Shown here one piece after another: positions 43,737 to 52,625 of a stretch of DNA of 57,145 nucleotides. Location: contig NZ_JAAGVC010000009.1 of NCBI RefSeq assembly GCF_010858045.1, positions 142,655 to 199,799 on the forward strand. Direction: 5' to 3'. Below the pieces are notes generated by a model that had not been told where the DNA came from, searched no databases, and saw only the letters and a list, made by a program, of their open reading frames with translations. The stretch comes from Nocardia cyriacigeorgica. Lineage in GTDB: Bacteria; Actinomycetota; Actinomycetes; Mycobacteriales; Mycobacteriaceae. A program made the translations under genes and the position numbers. Each line of letters starts with the position of its first letter. Positions within the stretch are counted from its first letter, which is position 1.

Positions 43737-44312
43737 TCAGACGTTCACGCCGTAGTCGCGGGCGATACCGGCCAGGCCGGAGGCGTAGCCCTGACCGATG
43801 GCGCGGAACTTCCACTCGGCGCCGTTGCGGTACAGCTCACCGAACACCATGGCGGTCTCGGTGGAGGCGTCCTCGGACAGGTCGTAGCGGGCCAGCTCCT
43901 CGTTGTTGGAGCGGTCGACGACCCGGATGTAGGCGTTGCGCACCTGGCCGAACGACTGCTGACGGGTGTCGGCGTCGTAGATCGAGACCGGGAAGAAGAT
44001 CGACTCGATGGTGGGCGGGGTGTTGGCCAGATCGACGTTGATGACCTCGTCGTCGCCCTCGCCCTCACCGGTGGTGTTGTCGCCGATGTGCTCGATGGTG
44101 CCCTCGGGCGAGCGCAGGTTGTTGAAGAAGACGAAGTGCTGGTCGGAGACCACCTTCTTGTCGGCTCCGGTCGCGATCGCGCTGGCGTCGAGGTCGAAGT
44201 CCGTGCCGGTGGTGGTACGAACGTCCCAGCCGAGGCCGACCGCGACAGCGGTCAGGTTAGGCGCCGCCTTGGTCAGCGAGACGTTGCCGCCCTTGGACAA
44301 ACTGACACCCAT
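43737..44312 (-). CDS. terD: TerD family calcium-binding stress protein
   Basis: A 191-residue canonical TerD. The N-terminal MGVSLSKGGNVSLTK, the acidic DFDLDASAIA, the GDDEVINVDL calcium-site segment and the C-terminal GYASGLAGIARDYGVNV are all standard. The protein is cytosolic and binds calcium between beta strands. GAAAGGGA precedes the ATG. It is divergent from the operon at 44.5-50.5 kb across 212 bp, so the two units may share control. Confidence 0.95.
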   Translation of the reverse strand: MGVSLSKGGNVSLTKAAPNLTAVAVGLGWDVRTTTGTDFDLDASAIATGADKKVVSDQHFVFFNNLRSPEGTIEHIGDNTTGEGEGDDEVINVDLANTPPTIESIFFPVSIYDADTRQQSFGQVRNAYIRVVDRSNNEELARYDLSEDASTETAMVFGELYRNGAEWKFRAIGQGYASGLAGIARDYGVNV

Positions 44313-44524
44313 GCGGGATTCCCTTTCGATAGTCGTCTGTGATTCCCAGCATGTCCGAATCGCCGGGTACGAGATACGACAGTAGTAGGTTTCGGCGATC
44401 TTGCGTATAAACCGATGCGGGTAGCCCGCATTCGCTCGCACCGGTGCGCGGCCTCGATGCGGACGGTGCCCGGCCTCGGCCGTTGTCCCGACCCCGCCCC
44501 GGCGAGATCTCCTACCATCGGGTC

Positions 44525-45742
44525 GTGGCAGGCCGCAGGCGTGGATGGTTCCGGTCATCCGGGAATACCGAGTGGATCGAGCACGCTCGGCACTCGCTCG
44601 CGTCGGCGTTCCTCGACATGGACCGGCGCCAGAGCGTCGCCGAATCGGCCACCGCGGCCGCCGAGCAGATCTTCCCCGAACGCGGCCTGGACCGGCGGTG
44701 GGAGCCGGTGCGAGCCCGCTGCTACGCCGCCGCCGATGCCTACCTGAAGCTCACCGAGCAGCTCGATCAGGCCGAGGCGAGCGGATCGCCGGTGCCGCAG
44801 GGGCAGGTCAGAACCGAGGAGACGGTGCGCAGGCTGACCGAGGCCGCGCGCGGGGTGGACGAGTACTACCGCGGCAATCAGGCGCAGCTGGAAGAGGCCG
44901 TCGCGGTGGTGGCGATGGTGCCGCGCCTGGCCGATCAGGTGACCACGGCTGCCGCCGCGGTGCGCGGGCAGGCCGCCGAGTCCCCTTACGCGCACTACGG
45001 GTCGGTGCGCCGGGCCGGTGCCGCGGTCGATGAGGCACTGATCACATTGCGTTCGGCCCGCGCGGGCGCCGGCGTCGGTGCGGTGCGCGAGGCCGCCAAC
45101 CGGCTCGACGCCGCGAGCAAAGAACTGGCAGATGCTTTGGCGCAGGCCCCATCTCGCGCCGCCGCGGCATCGACCGCGATCGTCTCGGTGCGCACCCGGC
45201 TGGCCGCGGCGCGGACCAGGGCCGAAGGGGTGGGCGCGGCGTACTCCGCGCTACTGCGGGAGTTCAATGCTGCGAGTTCGGCGGATCTGTCTGACAATGA
45301 GCGAGAAAGCCAGCGGGCCATAGCCGCCGCGGATGACGCCCTGAGCCGGGCCCGCGCGGCCGCGGCCGAGAACGACCCGGAGTTAGCACTTGAACTGACC
45401 ACGACCGCGCGCGGCAATCTCGCCGAGGCCGAACAGCAGGTCGATGCCGTCACCAAACGGCTGACGCTGCTGCGTGAGGTGCGCGAGAATCCGCAAGACA
45501 AGGCCAAGGCCGTACGATTCCGGCTGCGGGACGCGCAGATGCTCGCGGTGGGCCGCGGGCTCGCCGCCGAGTGGGGATCGGTACTGGACGCGCAGGCCGA
45601 ACGGATCGACCGGATCACCGGTGCGCTGTCCGGGCGTCATCCCGATTATTGGGCGTATGTGACGGAGCTCGACGCCGTCGCGGATTTCATAGCAGGCGTA
45701 GTGGATCGCATGAGAAAACAGTCAGGACCACGACGAGAGTGA
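44525..45742 (+). CDS. Ter-operon helical coiled-coil protein
   Basis: A 405-residue, almost entirely alpha-helical protein with Ala-rich heptad-like repeats (for example AAARTRAEGVGAAYSALLREF and ARGNLAEAEQQVDAVTKRL). It has no signal peptide or membrane segment. I do not recognise a named family; it lacks the features of TelA, which is similarly helical. It starts at GTG and is 14 bp before the aldolase gene, so it is the first gene of the Ter-linked biosynthetic operon and may be a scaffold. Confidence 0.75.
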   Translation: MAGRRRGWFRSSGNTEWIEHARHSLASAFLDMDRRQSVAESATAAAEQIFPERGLDRRWEPVRARCYAAADAYLKLTEQLDQAEASGSPVPQGQVRTEETVRRLTEAARGVDEYYRGNQAQLEEAVAVVAMVPRLADQVTTAAAAVRGQAAESPYAHYGSVRRAGAAVDEALITLRSARAGAGVGAVREAANRLDAASKELADALAQAPSRAAAASTAIVSVRTRLAAARTRAEGVGAAYSALLREFNAASSADLSDNERESQRAIAAADDALSRARAAAAENDPELALELTTTARGNLAEAEQQVDAVTKRLTLLREVRENPQDKAKAVRFRLRDAQMLAVGRGLAAEWGSVLDAQAERIDRITGALSGRHPDYWAYVTELDAVADFIAGVVDRMRKQSGPRRE

Positions 45743-45756
45743 GGGGTGGGGAGACG

Positions 45757-46968
45757 ATGACCGCAGGCATCGCCGTCAAGCAGGAAGTTTCCCTGCGCAA
45801 GCGCGTGCTGCTGCGCCATTTCCGGCAGCTGAACGGTCCCGACGCGAGAACGCTTTTCCACCGCCAACCCGAGCCCATCGGCGGTCAGACCGACCGCGAA
45901 CTGCTCGCCGTCGCGCTCGGCGCGACCCTGTACGCGCCCGCGACCAGGGCCGATCTCACCGCGACGATCTGCAAGCGGGCCGCGCGCGGGGTGTGCTCGA
46001 TGGTCATCGACCTCGAGGACGCCGTGGCCGATCACGAGGTGGAATCGGCCAAGGCGCAGGCGGTGCGCACGCTCGACGAGCTCGCGGCCGGCGTGGATCC
46101 GAATCCGATGCTGTTCGTCCGGGTGCGCGACGCCGACACCATCATCGAACTGGCCGAGCAGCTCGGGCCGGGCGCCGAGGTGCTCACCGGCTTCGTCTTC
46201 CCCAAGTTCGACTCGGCCTCCGGGTCGAAATATCTTGCCGCGTTGGAGCATGCGCGTGCCCTGCTGGGCCGTCCGCTCTACGGCATGCCGGTGCTGGAGT
46301 CGGCGGCGCTGGTGCATCGGCAGACGCGCGACGCCGAACTCACCGAGATCGCCGCGCTGCTGGCCGAACACCGCGACAATGTGCTGGCCGTGCGCGTCGG
46401 TGCGACCGATATGTGCTCGACCTTCGGTATCCGCCGCGACCGCGATCTGACCATCTACGACGTGCGGGTGGTCGCCGATGTGATCGCCGATATCGTCAAC
46501 TATCTGGGCCGTGCCGACGGCACCGGCTTCGTCATCACCGGCCCGGTGTGGGAGTACTTCGCCGATCACGAGCGGATGTTCCGGCCGCTGCTGCGCACCG
46601 CGCCGTTCGAGGAATCGGATGCGGTGCCGTTCCGGCGCTACCTGGTCAGCCGGGATCTCGACGGCCTGCTGCGCGAGATCACGCTCGACCGCGCCAACGG
46701 CATTCAGGGCAAGACGGTGATCCATCCCTCGCATGTGGCCGCGGTACACGCGCTGTCGGTGGTGACCCATGAGGAGTACTCGGACGCGCTCGACATCCTG
46801 CAAGCCGATGTGGGCGGGGTGGCGGCCTCGGAGTACCGGAACAAGATGAACGAGATGCGTCCGCATCGCAGCTGGGCGCGGCAGACCTTGCTGCGCGCCA
46901 GGGTGTTCGGGGTGGCCAACAAAGGAGTGTCGTTCGTGGATCTGCTGACGGCGTTGGTCACGGTATGA
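45757..46968 (+). CDS. HpcH/HpaI aldolase, citrate-lyase-beta-like (CitE-like)
   Basis: A 403-residue TIM-barrel protein of the CitE/HpcH group. SMVIDLEDAVADHE holds the metal-binding acidic residues, GFVFPKFDSASGS and YGMPVLESA the substrate-pocket segments, and RVGATDMCSTFGIRRDRD and GKTVIHPSHV are family signatures. In Ter clusters this type is predicted to make a carbon-carbon bond in a nucleoside-like metabolite. GGGGAG precedes the ATG. It overlaps the next gene by 4 bp (ATGA). Confidence 0.85.
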   Translation: MTAGIAVKQEVSLRKRVLLRHFRQLNGPDARTLFHRQPEPIGGQTDRELLAVALGATLYAPATRADLTATICKRAARGVCSMVIDLEDAVADHEVESAKAQAVRTLDELAAGVDPNPMLFVRVRDADTIIELAEQLGPGAEVLTGFVFPKFDSASGSKYLAALEHARALLGRPLYGMPVLESAALVHRQTRDAELTEIAALLAEHRDNVLAVRVGATDMCSTFGIRRDRDLTIYDVRVVADVIADIVNYLGRADGTGFVITGPVWEYFADHERMFRPLLRTAPFEESDAVPFRRYLVSRDLDGLLREITLDRANGIQGKTVIHPSHVAAVHALSVVTHEEYSDALDILQADVGGVAASEYRNKMNEMRPHRSWARQTLLRARVFGVANKGVSFVDLLTALVTV

Positions 46969-49673
46969 ACGAGGTAGCGACGCAGTCGCAGCGCGAATCG
47001 GTCGGAGTTGGGTCTCCGATCACGCGGCCGGACGGCGAGTTGTCCGAAGCGGGTACGGCGTGGACGAGTCGTCACCTCGGTATCGAGTTGCAGCATGAGA
47101 ACTCCTACCGCCATGGGTCCGAACTCGGTGTGCTGCCTGCCGAGTTGCCGATCGATTCGCTGATCCGGCCGGGGTTACGGCGGGGCAACCCGAAGCGCGC
47201 GCATCTGCTGGTGTCGACCGTGCTCGGCAAACATCTGCCCACCGATCCACGGGTGGTGCTCGATGCGGGCAACCGGCTCGGTGATCTGGTGCGCGGCGCG
47301 CTGGGCGAGCGGGACGCGGTGGTGCTCGGGTTCGCCGAGACCGCGACCGGCCTCGGCCACTGTGTGGCCGCCCGCGTCGGCGCCACCTGCTACCTGCATT
47401 CCACCCGGCGCGAGGTCCCGCTGGCGCAGACACTCACCGGATTCGAGGAGGGGCATTCCCATGCCACCTCCCATCTGCTGCAACCCGCGCCCGCGGGCAT
47501 CTTCGTCAACGATCTGCCGTTGGTGCTGGTGGACGACGAGATCTCCACCGGTGACACCGCGATGGATGCGGTACGCGCACTGCACGCCTTCGCGCCGCGA
47601 TCGCATTATGTGCTGGCCTCGCTGGTGGATATGCGCACCGAATCCGATCGCGCCCGATTCGAGGCGGCGGCACGCGAACTCGGCGCTCGTATCGACACGG
47701 TGTGCCTGGCCGCCGGGCGGACCATGCTGCCCGAAGGTCTCATCGAGGCCGTCGCGAGCCTGCCGGAACCACGTCTCAATCCGGTGTCTCCGCAGCGGGG
47801 TTCGTTCCAGCGATGTGAATTGCCCTGGCCCGCCCACGTTCCGGAGGGCGGTCGGCACGGCATCCTGCACTCCGATACCGCGGCCTTCGAATCCGCGCTC
47901 GGCACAGCTGCCACTGCCCTGCGGGCCCGGTTGACCACGGAGTTCGCCGATCGCCCGGTAATCGTGCTCGGGCACGAGGAGCTGATGTATCTGCCGCTGC
48001 GGCTGGCGGTCGCGCTGGCCGACTCGGGCATCGCGACGCGGTATCAGACCACCACCCGGTCCCCGGCCTACGTGCTGGACGAGCCCGGCTATCCGTTGCG
48101 GCGTGGATTCCGTTTCACCGCACCGGAATCCGGCCAAGATCAACCGCGCTACCTCTACAACGCGCACTGGGCCGAGGATTTCATCGCCGAACTCGACGCC
48201 TGGACCGGAGATGTCACCGAGGCCGATGCGGTGCGCGGTGAACCGGTGCTGGTGACCGTCGTCGATGCGCCGGCCGATACCGAGGAGCTGGTCGGCGCGG
48301 GCGGGCTGGTCGATGTGCTCACCGCGTCCGGTGCGGATGTGCTGGTAGCGGTGCTGCCCGGTGCCGATCCGCGCCTGCTGCACGCGGGCCGGTCCGGTGC
48401 CAGCGCCGATGCCGCCGGTCTCGTGGGCGAGGAGAATGGGCACGGAGGTCCGTCGACCGCCGTTGTCTCGAAGGGAACAGGTGCGATGCCATCCGTAGCA
48501 GTCACCACCGCTGGAGCTCGGGCATCCGGTTCCGGGACGACCATCGCCACCGGGCCGCTGCACGGGCCTGCCTTCGGTTCCTACGCCCCCGACGACGTCG
48601 CCTGGCTGCTGAAAGACCTCTCCGATGTCGATCTGGAGGCCGATGTCGCCGAACGCGAACAGCGCATTCAGGCGGGCATCGCGCATTACGCGGAGTCGCT
48701 GCCGATCGAGTACCAGCCGGATGCGCAGTACCGCGAGCTGTTCGAGCAGGTGCTCGCCGACAGCGCGGAGCGGCTGGCGCTCGCCGTCGGGACCGTGGCG
48801 GAGCTGGTCGTCGCCGAACGCGGCACCGATATCGTGCTGGTCTCGCTCGCGCGGGCGGGCACGCCGGTGGGTGTGCTCATGCGGCGCTGGCTGCGCGACG
48901 GGCGCGGCCACGAGATGCCGAGCCTGGACATTCCGCATTATGCGGTGTCGATCGTGCGTGATCGCGGAATCGATGCGGTGGCGTTGGATTACCTGGCCGC
49001 CCATCATGATCCGGCCTCGATCGTCTTCGTCGACGGTTGGACCGGCAAGGGCGCCATCACCCGGGAGTTGTCGGAGGCCCTGGACGCCTATCACGCGGCG
49101 GGCGGCGCGCGGTTCGACGACGACCTGGCCGTCCTCGCCGATCCCGGCCACTGTGTCCGCACCTACGGCACCCGCGACGACTTCCTCATCGCCTCGGCCT
49201 GCCTGAATTCGACAGTCTCCGGGTTGGTCTCACGCACCGTGCTCAACGACGATCTGATCGGACCCGGCGATTTCCACGGCGCCAAGTTCTATCGCGAACT
49301 CGCCGCCGACGATGTCTCGGGACGCCTCGTCGACACCGTCACCGCGGCCTTCGATGCCGTCCGCGAGCGGGTGCCCGCGTCCGTGGCGGGCATCCGGACC
49401 GGCGACCGCACCCCTACCTGGGCCGGTTGGGCCTCGGTGGAGCAGGTGCGGGCCGAATACGGGGTGTCGAGCGTGAATTTCGTGAAACCCGGGGTCGGGG
49501 AGACCACCCGGGTGTTGTTGCGCCGGATGCCGTGGCGCGTGCTGGTGCGGGAGCCCGACGCTCCCGAGCACGCCCATATCCGCCTGCTCGCCGCGGCCCG
49601 CGGTGTACCGGTCGAGGTCGTCGACGACCTGGCCTATTCGTGTATGGGACTGATCAAGGATGTGCAGCAGTGA
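46965..49673 (+). CDS. Fused Ter-type phosphoribosyltransferase (PRTase-TRSP-PRTase/StiP-PELOTA)
   Basis: A 902-residue fusion of two phosphoribosyltransferase units. The first (about 40-450) has the PRPP loop LVLVDDEISTGDTAMD near 186-201 and a TRSP domain with TTRSP near 365. A low-complexity Gly/Ala/Ser linker spans about 470-525. The second unit (about 525-800) has VLVSLARAGTPVG and the PRPP-like loop IVFVDGWTGKGA near 686, matching the PRTase_1/StiP family. The C-terminus (about 820-900) resembles the PELOTA RNA-binding domain. These parts are usually separate genes in Ter operons. An in-frame ATG at 48486 with AGGGA upstream could start the second half alone. Confidence 0.85.
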   Translation: MNEVATQSQRESVGVGSPITRPDGELSEAGTAWTSRHLGIELQHENSYRHGSELGVLPAELPIDSLIRPGLRRGNPKRAHLLVSTVLGKHLPTDPRVVLDAGNRLGDLVRGALGERDAVVLGFAETATGLGHCVAARVGATCYLHSTRREVPLAQTLTGFEEGHSHATSHLLQPAPAGIFVNDLPLVLVDDEISTGDTAMDAVRALHAFAPRSHYVLASLVDMRTESDRARFEAAARELGARIDTVCLAAGRTMLPEGLIEAVASLPEPRLNPVSPQRGSFQRCELPWPAHVPEGGRHGILHSDTAAFESALGTAATALRARLTTEFADRPVIVLGHEELMYLPLRLAVALADSGIATRYQTTTRSPAYVLDEPGYPLRRGFRFTAPESGQDQPRYLYNAHWAEDFIAELDAWTGDVTEADAVRGEPVLVTVVDAPADTEELVGAGGLVDVLTASGADVLVAVLPGADPRLLHAGRSGASADAAGLVGEENGHGGPSTAVVSKGTGAMPSVAVTTAGARASGSGTTIATGPLHGPAFGSYAPDDVAWLLKDLSDVDLEADVAEREQRIQAGIAHYAESLPIEYQPDAQYRELFEQVLADSAERLALAVGTVAELVVAERGTDIVLVSLARAGTPVGVLMRRWLRDGRGHEMPSLDIPHYAVSIVRDRGIDAVALDYLAAHHDPASIVFVDGWTGKGAITRELSEALDAYHAAGGARFDDDLAVLADPGHCVRTYGTRDDFLIASACLNSTVSGLVSRTVLNDDLIGPGDFHGAKFYRELAADDVSGRLVDTVTAAFDAVRERVPASVAGIRTGDRTPTWAGWASVEQVRAEYGVSSVNFVKPGVGETTRVLLRRMPWRVLVREPDAPEHAHIRLLAAARGVPVEVVDDLAYSCMGLIKDVQQ

Positions 49674-50506
49674 TTCCGCCTCGAAGACAGGTGCTGGTCG
49701 CCACCGACCTGGACCGCACCATGATCTACTCCCGCAACGCGTTCAGCACCGACGATGAGCTCGCGACGGTCTGCGTCGAACATCTCGAGGGCGCGCCGCT
49801 GTCGTACATGACGACCATCGCGGCCACTCGGATGCGCACCCTCACCCGGCCCGCCGCCGTCGTCCCCACCACCACTCGCACCATCAAGCAATTCGGTCGC
49901 ATCCAATTGCCCGGCGCCCCATGGCGTTACGCGATCACCAGCAATGGCGGCAATATCCTCGTCGACGGCGTCCCTGATATGCGCTGGCGCATCGATATCG
50001 ATGCCGAAGTCCGCGCGGGCGGCGCCACCCTTTCCGCGATCAGCGCCGAACTACGCGCCCGGATCGACGAGAGCTGGGTCTCGAAATTCCGCGTGGCCGA
50101 TCACCTGTTCTGCTATCTCGTCGTGAAACCGAAGGCCGTGCCGGACGGCTTCCTCGCCGAATGGGATGCCTGGTGCCGCCCGCGCGGCTGGTCGGCCTCC
50201 CAGCAGGGTCGCAAGATCTACACCATGCCACTGGCGGTCTGCAAGAGCCGCGCCGTCGCTGAGGTGCGCCGCCGCCTCATCGAATCGGGCGAACTCACCG
50301 ATACCGCCCTCACCCTCGCGGCGGGCGACGGAGCCCTCGACGCCGAAATGCTGCGCGCCGCAGACTCCGCCATCCGCCCCCGGCACGGCGAACTGGAACT
50401 GCTCAACTGGACCCACCCCAACCTCACCGTCACCGAATCCACCGGGATCATGGCCGGCGAGGAGATCCTGGACTGGTTCATCGACGCGGCGCCTGCGGCG
50501 GCTTAG
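49670..50506 (+). CDS. HAD-superfamily phosphatase of the Ter operon
   Basis: A 278-residue HAD hydrolase with motif I ATDLDRTMIYS (nucleophile Asp13, acid/base Asp15), a middle cap region, a Lys in VCKSRAVAEV and motif IV LAAGDGALDAEML. It would dephosphorylate the predicted pathway product. It starts at GTG overlapping the previous stop codon (GTGA) and is the last gene of the operon. Confidence 0.87.
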   Translation: MIPPRRQVLVATDLDRTMIYSRNAFSTDDELATVCVEHLEGAPLSYMTTIAATRMRTLTRPAAVVPTTTRTIKQFGRIQLPGAPWRYAITSNGGNILVDGVPDMRWRIDIDAEVRAGGATLSAISAELRARIDESWVSKFRVADHLFCYLVVKPKAVPDGFLAEWDAWCRPRGWSASQQGRKIYTMPLAVCKSRAVAEVRRRLIESGELTDTALTLAAGDGALDAEMLRAADSAIRPRHGELELLNWTHPNLTVTESTGIMAGEEILDWFIDAAPAAA

Positions 50507-50574
50507 CCGAGACCTTTCGCGATAGGTTGGCCGGGACTGCTTATTCGTCGGACAGCGATACGGAGAACCTGGAT

Positions 50575-50967
50575 ATGGGTATGGCCCGGAATGTTGTCGG
50601 TATGTCTGTGATCGTCGCGGGCGCTGCGATGATGAGCACGCTCGCGGCCGGTTCGGCGGCCGCGGAGCCGCGGGACTGTGTGGTGAATCAGTGGGCGACC
50701 GGCGCGTCGGCGCAGTGCGGGGGTGACGGCACCTACATCCTCGAGGTGGATTGTTTCGGTCTGAACCTGACATACGGCCAGCCGTTCGGGCCGTACTACA
50801 AGTCGGTCACCGGGTTCGCCGGCACCCCCGGGCAGCCGAGCCGGGACTGCATGATGCCCACCACGCTGGGCCAGATCGGGATCGTGACCGGTGCGCGGAT
50901 CACCCAGGTGCCGACGCGCCCCGGTCTGCCCGACAATGCATGGGAATACGATCCGGGGCGGCGCTGA
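50575..50967 (+). CDS. Small secreted Cys-containing protein
   Basis: A 130-residue protein with a signal peptide (about residues 1-29, ending in SAAAEP) and a mature part of about 100 residues with four cysteines (CVVNQW, QCGG, DCFG, DCMM), probably two disulphides. No known domain is recognised. GGAG lies about 9 nt before the ATG at 50575. It follows the HAD gene by 68 bp and is convergent with the OYE gene. Confidence 0.72.
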   Translation: MGMARNVVGMSVIVAGAAMMSTLAAGSAAAEPRDCVVNQWATGASAQCGGDGTYILEVDCFGLNLTYGQPFGPYYKSVTGFAGTPGQPSRDCMMPTTLGQIGIVTGARITQVPTRPGLPDNAWEYDPGRR

Positions 50968-50988
50968 CAGCCGGCCGGACACCCTCAC

Positions 50989-52089
50989 CTAAGCCGCGGT
51001 CTCTCGGCGATTGCCTGCGGTCTCGTCCCAGGTCGGATAGTCCGAGTACCCCTCGGCCGTGCGGCCGTAGAGGTGGGATTCACGGATCGGGCTCAGTGGC
51101 AGATCGCGGGCGATTCTGTCCACCAGATCCGGGTTGGAGATGAAGGCGCGGCCGAAGGAGACCAGGTCGGCGTCGGATTCGGTGAGCGCGCTCTCGGCTG
51201 CTGACGCGGTGGTCTGCGCACGGTTTTCGCCGACATTGGCGATGAAAGTCCCGTGCCACAGCGGGCGCAGGTCGGCCAGCGCCGGGTAGTCGTCGTTGTC
51301 GATGAGGTGCAGGTAGGCAAGGCCGCGGCGGTCCAACTCGGTGACCAGGGGCCGATACAGCGGCCCGGGATCGGCTTCGAGCATGCCGAACTGCGGATTG
51401 CCCGGAGACAGCCTGATCGCGGTGCGGTGGGCACCGACGGCGGCGATCACGGCGTCGGTGACCTCGAGGGCGAAACGCATGCGGTTGGGGATGGAGCCGC
51501 CGTATTCGTCATCGCGCAGGTTGGTGTTGTCGGCCAGGAACTGGTGCACGAGGTAGCTGTTGGCGGCGTGGATTTCGACGCCGTCGAACCCGGCCTCGAT
51601 CGCGTTGGCGGCCGCGGCGGCGTAATGCTCGACAGCGGCGGCGATATCGGCTCGGGTCATCACCGCGGGCACGACAGGATCTGCTGTGCTGCCGTCGAGC
51701 AGATGCACGTGATCGACATCGGCGACAGCCGAAGGACCTGCCGGAAGGGTGCCGTCGATGCGTCCCAGCGGATGGCCCTTGCGGCCACCGTGCATGAGCT
51801 GGGCGAAGATCCGCCCGCCCGCCTCGTGCACGGCATCGGTGACCTTCCGCCAGGCGGCCACGTGCGCCGCGGTTTGCAGTCCGGGCACCCACGCCTCGCT
51901 CTGACCGCTGGAATGCGGCCAGATGCCCTCGGTGATGATCAGTCCGGCGCCGGCGCGTTGGGCGTAGTAGTCGGCGACATCGGTGGTCGGGGATCCGTCG
52001 GGCAGTGAACGCAGGCGCGTCATCGGCGACATCACCACGCGGTTCGGCAGGTGCAGGTTCTGGTCGCGGAATTCGGTGAGAAGCAGCAT
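50989..52089 (-). CDS. Old yellow enzyme-type flavin oxidoreductase
   Basis: A 366-residue FMN-dependent ene-reductase of the OYE/NemA group. Signature segments are the N-terminal LPNRVVMSPMTRLRS, AQLMHGGRKGHP, the catalytic-pocket EIHAANSYLVHQFL, NLRDDEYGGSIPNRMRF and the FMN-phosphate GRAFISNPDL. It would reduce activated alkenes or nitro-esters with NAD(P)H. The ATG at 52089 is used; an extended frame upstream crosses the operator. It is divergent from, and probably controlled by, the MerR regulator. Confidence 0.93.
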   Translation of the reverse strand: MLLLTEFRDQNLHLPNRVVMSPMTRLRSLPDGSPTTDVADYYAQRAGAGLIITEGIWPHSSGQSEAWVPGLQTAAHVAAWRKVTDAVHEAGGRIFAQLMHGGRKGHPLGRIDGTLPAGPSAVADVDHVHLLDGSTADPVVPAVMTRADIAAAVEHYAAAAANAIEAGFDGVEIHAANSYLVHQFLADNTNLRDDEYGGSIPNRMRFALEVTDAVIAAVGAHRTAIRLSPGNPQFGMLEADPGPLYRPLVTELDRRGLAYLHLIDNDDYPALADLRPLWHGTFIANVGENRAQTTASAAESALTESDADLVSFGRAFISNPDLVDRIARDLPLSPIRESHLYGRTAEGYSDYPTWDETAGNRRETAA

Positions 52090-52104
52090 GGGCGTACCGT
52101 AGAA

Positions 52105-52122
52105 CCTGACATCAATGTCAGG
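52105..52122. promoter_or_regulatory. MerR-family operator dyad
   Basis: CCTGACAT and ATGTCAGG form a perfect inverted repeat with a 2-bp spacer, 18 bp in all. This is the length and form of SoxR/MerR-type boxes, which sit between over-spaced -35 and -10 elements. It lies between the OYE and merR-type genes. Confidence 0.75.
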
Positions 52123-52150
52123 GGCAAGCCCGAACCTCGGAGGTGTGGTC

Positions 52151-52513
52151 ATGCGCATCGGTGAACTGGCCGAACGGACCGGAGTCAGTGTCCGGTCGCT
52201 GCGCTATTACGAGACTCAGGGCCTGCTCGCCTCGACCCGCACCGGCGGCGGCCAACGCGACTACCCCGAGTCCGCGGTGGACCGGGTCATCCGCATCCAG
52301 GAAATGTTCGCCGCCGGCCTGCACAGCCGCACCATGGCCGAACTGCTGCCCTGCATCCACGACGCCGACGGCAGCCCCAACGCCACCGCGACGCCGTTCC
52401 TCGCGGAAACCCTTGCCGCCGAACGCGATCGCATCGACGCCTGCATCCGCGATCTGCACCGCACGCGGGAGGTGCTGGACGGAGTGATCCAAGCCGCGCA
52501 CGGGCAACGCTGA
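52151..52513 (+). CDS. MerR-family transcriptional regulator
   Basis: A 120-residue MerR regulator. The winged helix (MRIGELAERTGVSVRSLRYYETQGLL) is canonical and is followed by a dimerisation helix; one Cys lies in ELLPCIHD and another in DACIRD, so metal or thiol sensing is possible but not established. GGAGGTG precedes the ATG. Its stop codon lies in the first copy of a four-copy tandem repeat, so the C-terminus may vary between strains. Confidence 0.9.
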   Translation: MRIGELAERTGVSVRSLRYYETQGLLASTRTGGGQRDYPESAVDRVIRIQEMFAAGLHSRTMAELLPCIHDADGSPNATATPFLAETLAAERDRIDACIRDLHRTREVLDGVIQAAHGQR

Positions 52514-52578
52514 GCCGCGCACGGGCAACGCTGAGCCGCGCACGGACAACACTGAGCCGCGCACGGGGACAACGCTGA
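52493..52578. repeat. Four-copy tandem repeat spanning the merR stop codon
   Basis: Units beginning GCCGCGCACGG and ending in TGA occur at 52493-52513, 52514-52534, 52535-52555 and 52556-52578. The first three are 21 bp, and the fourth is 23 bp with a 2-bp insertion. The first two are identical, and the third has two substitutions. The first carries the regulator's stop codon. Confidence 0.92.
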
Positions 52579-52625
52579 GCCGGAACCGGTCCGCTGTCCG
52601 CCGTGATACCAGGTCACCGCATCTT

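Noticed and set aside
44525..45742. TelA identity for the helical Ter-operon protein
   Set aside because: It is similarly helical and sits in a Ter operon, but I see no conserved TelA segments. An HHpred run against the TelA family would decide.
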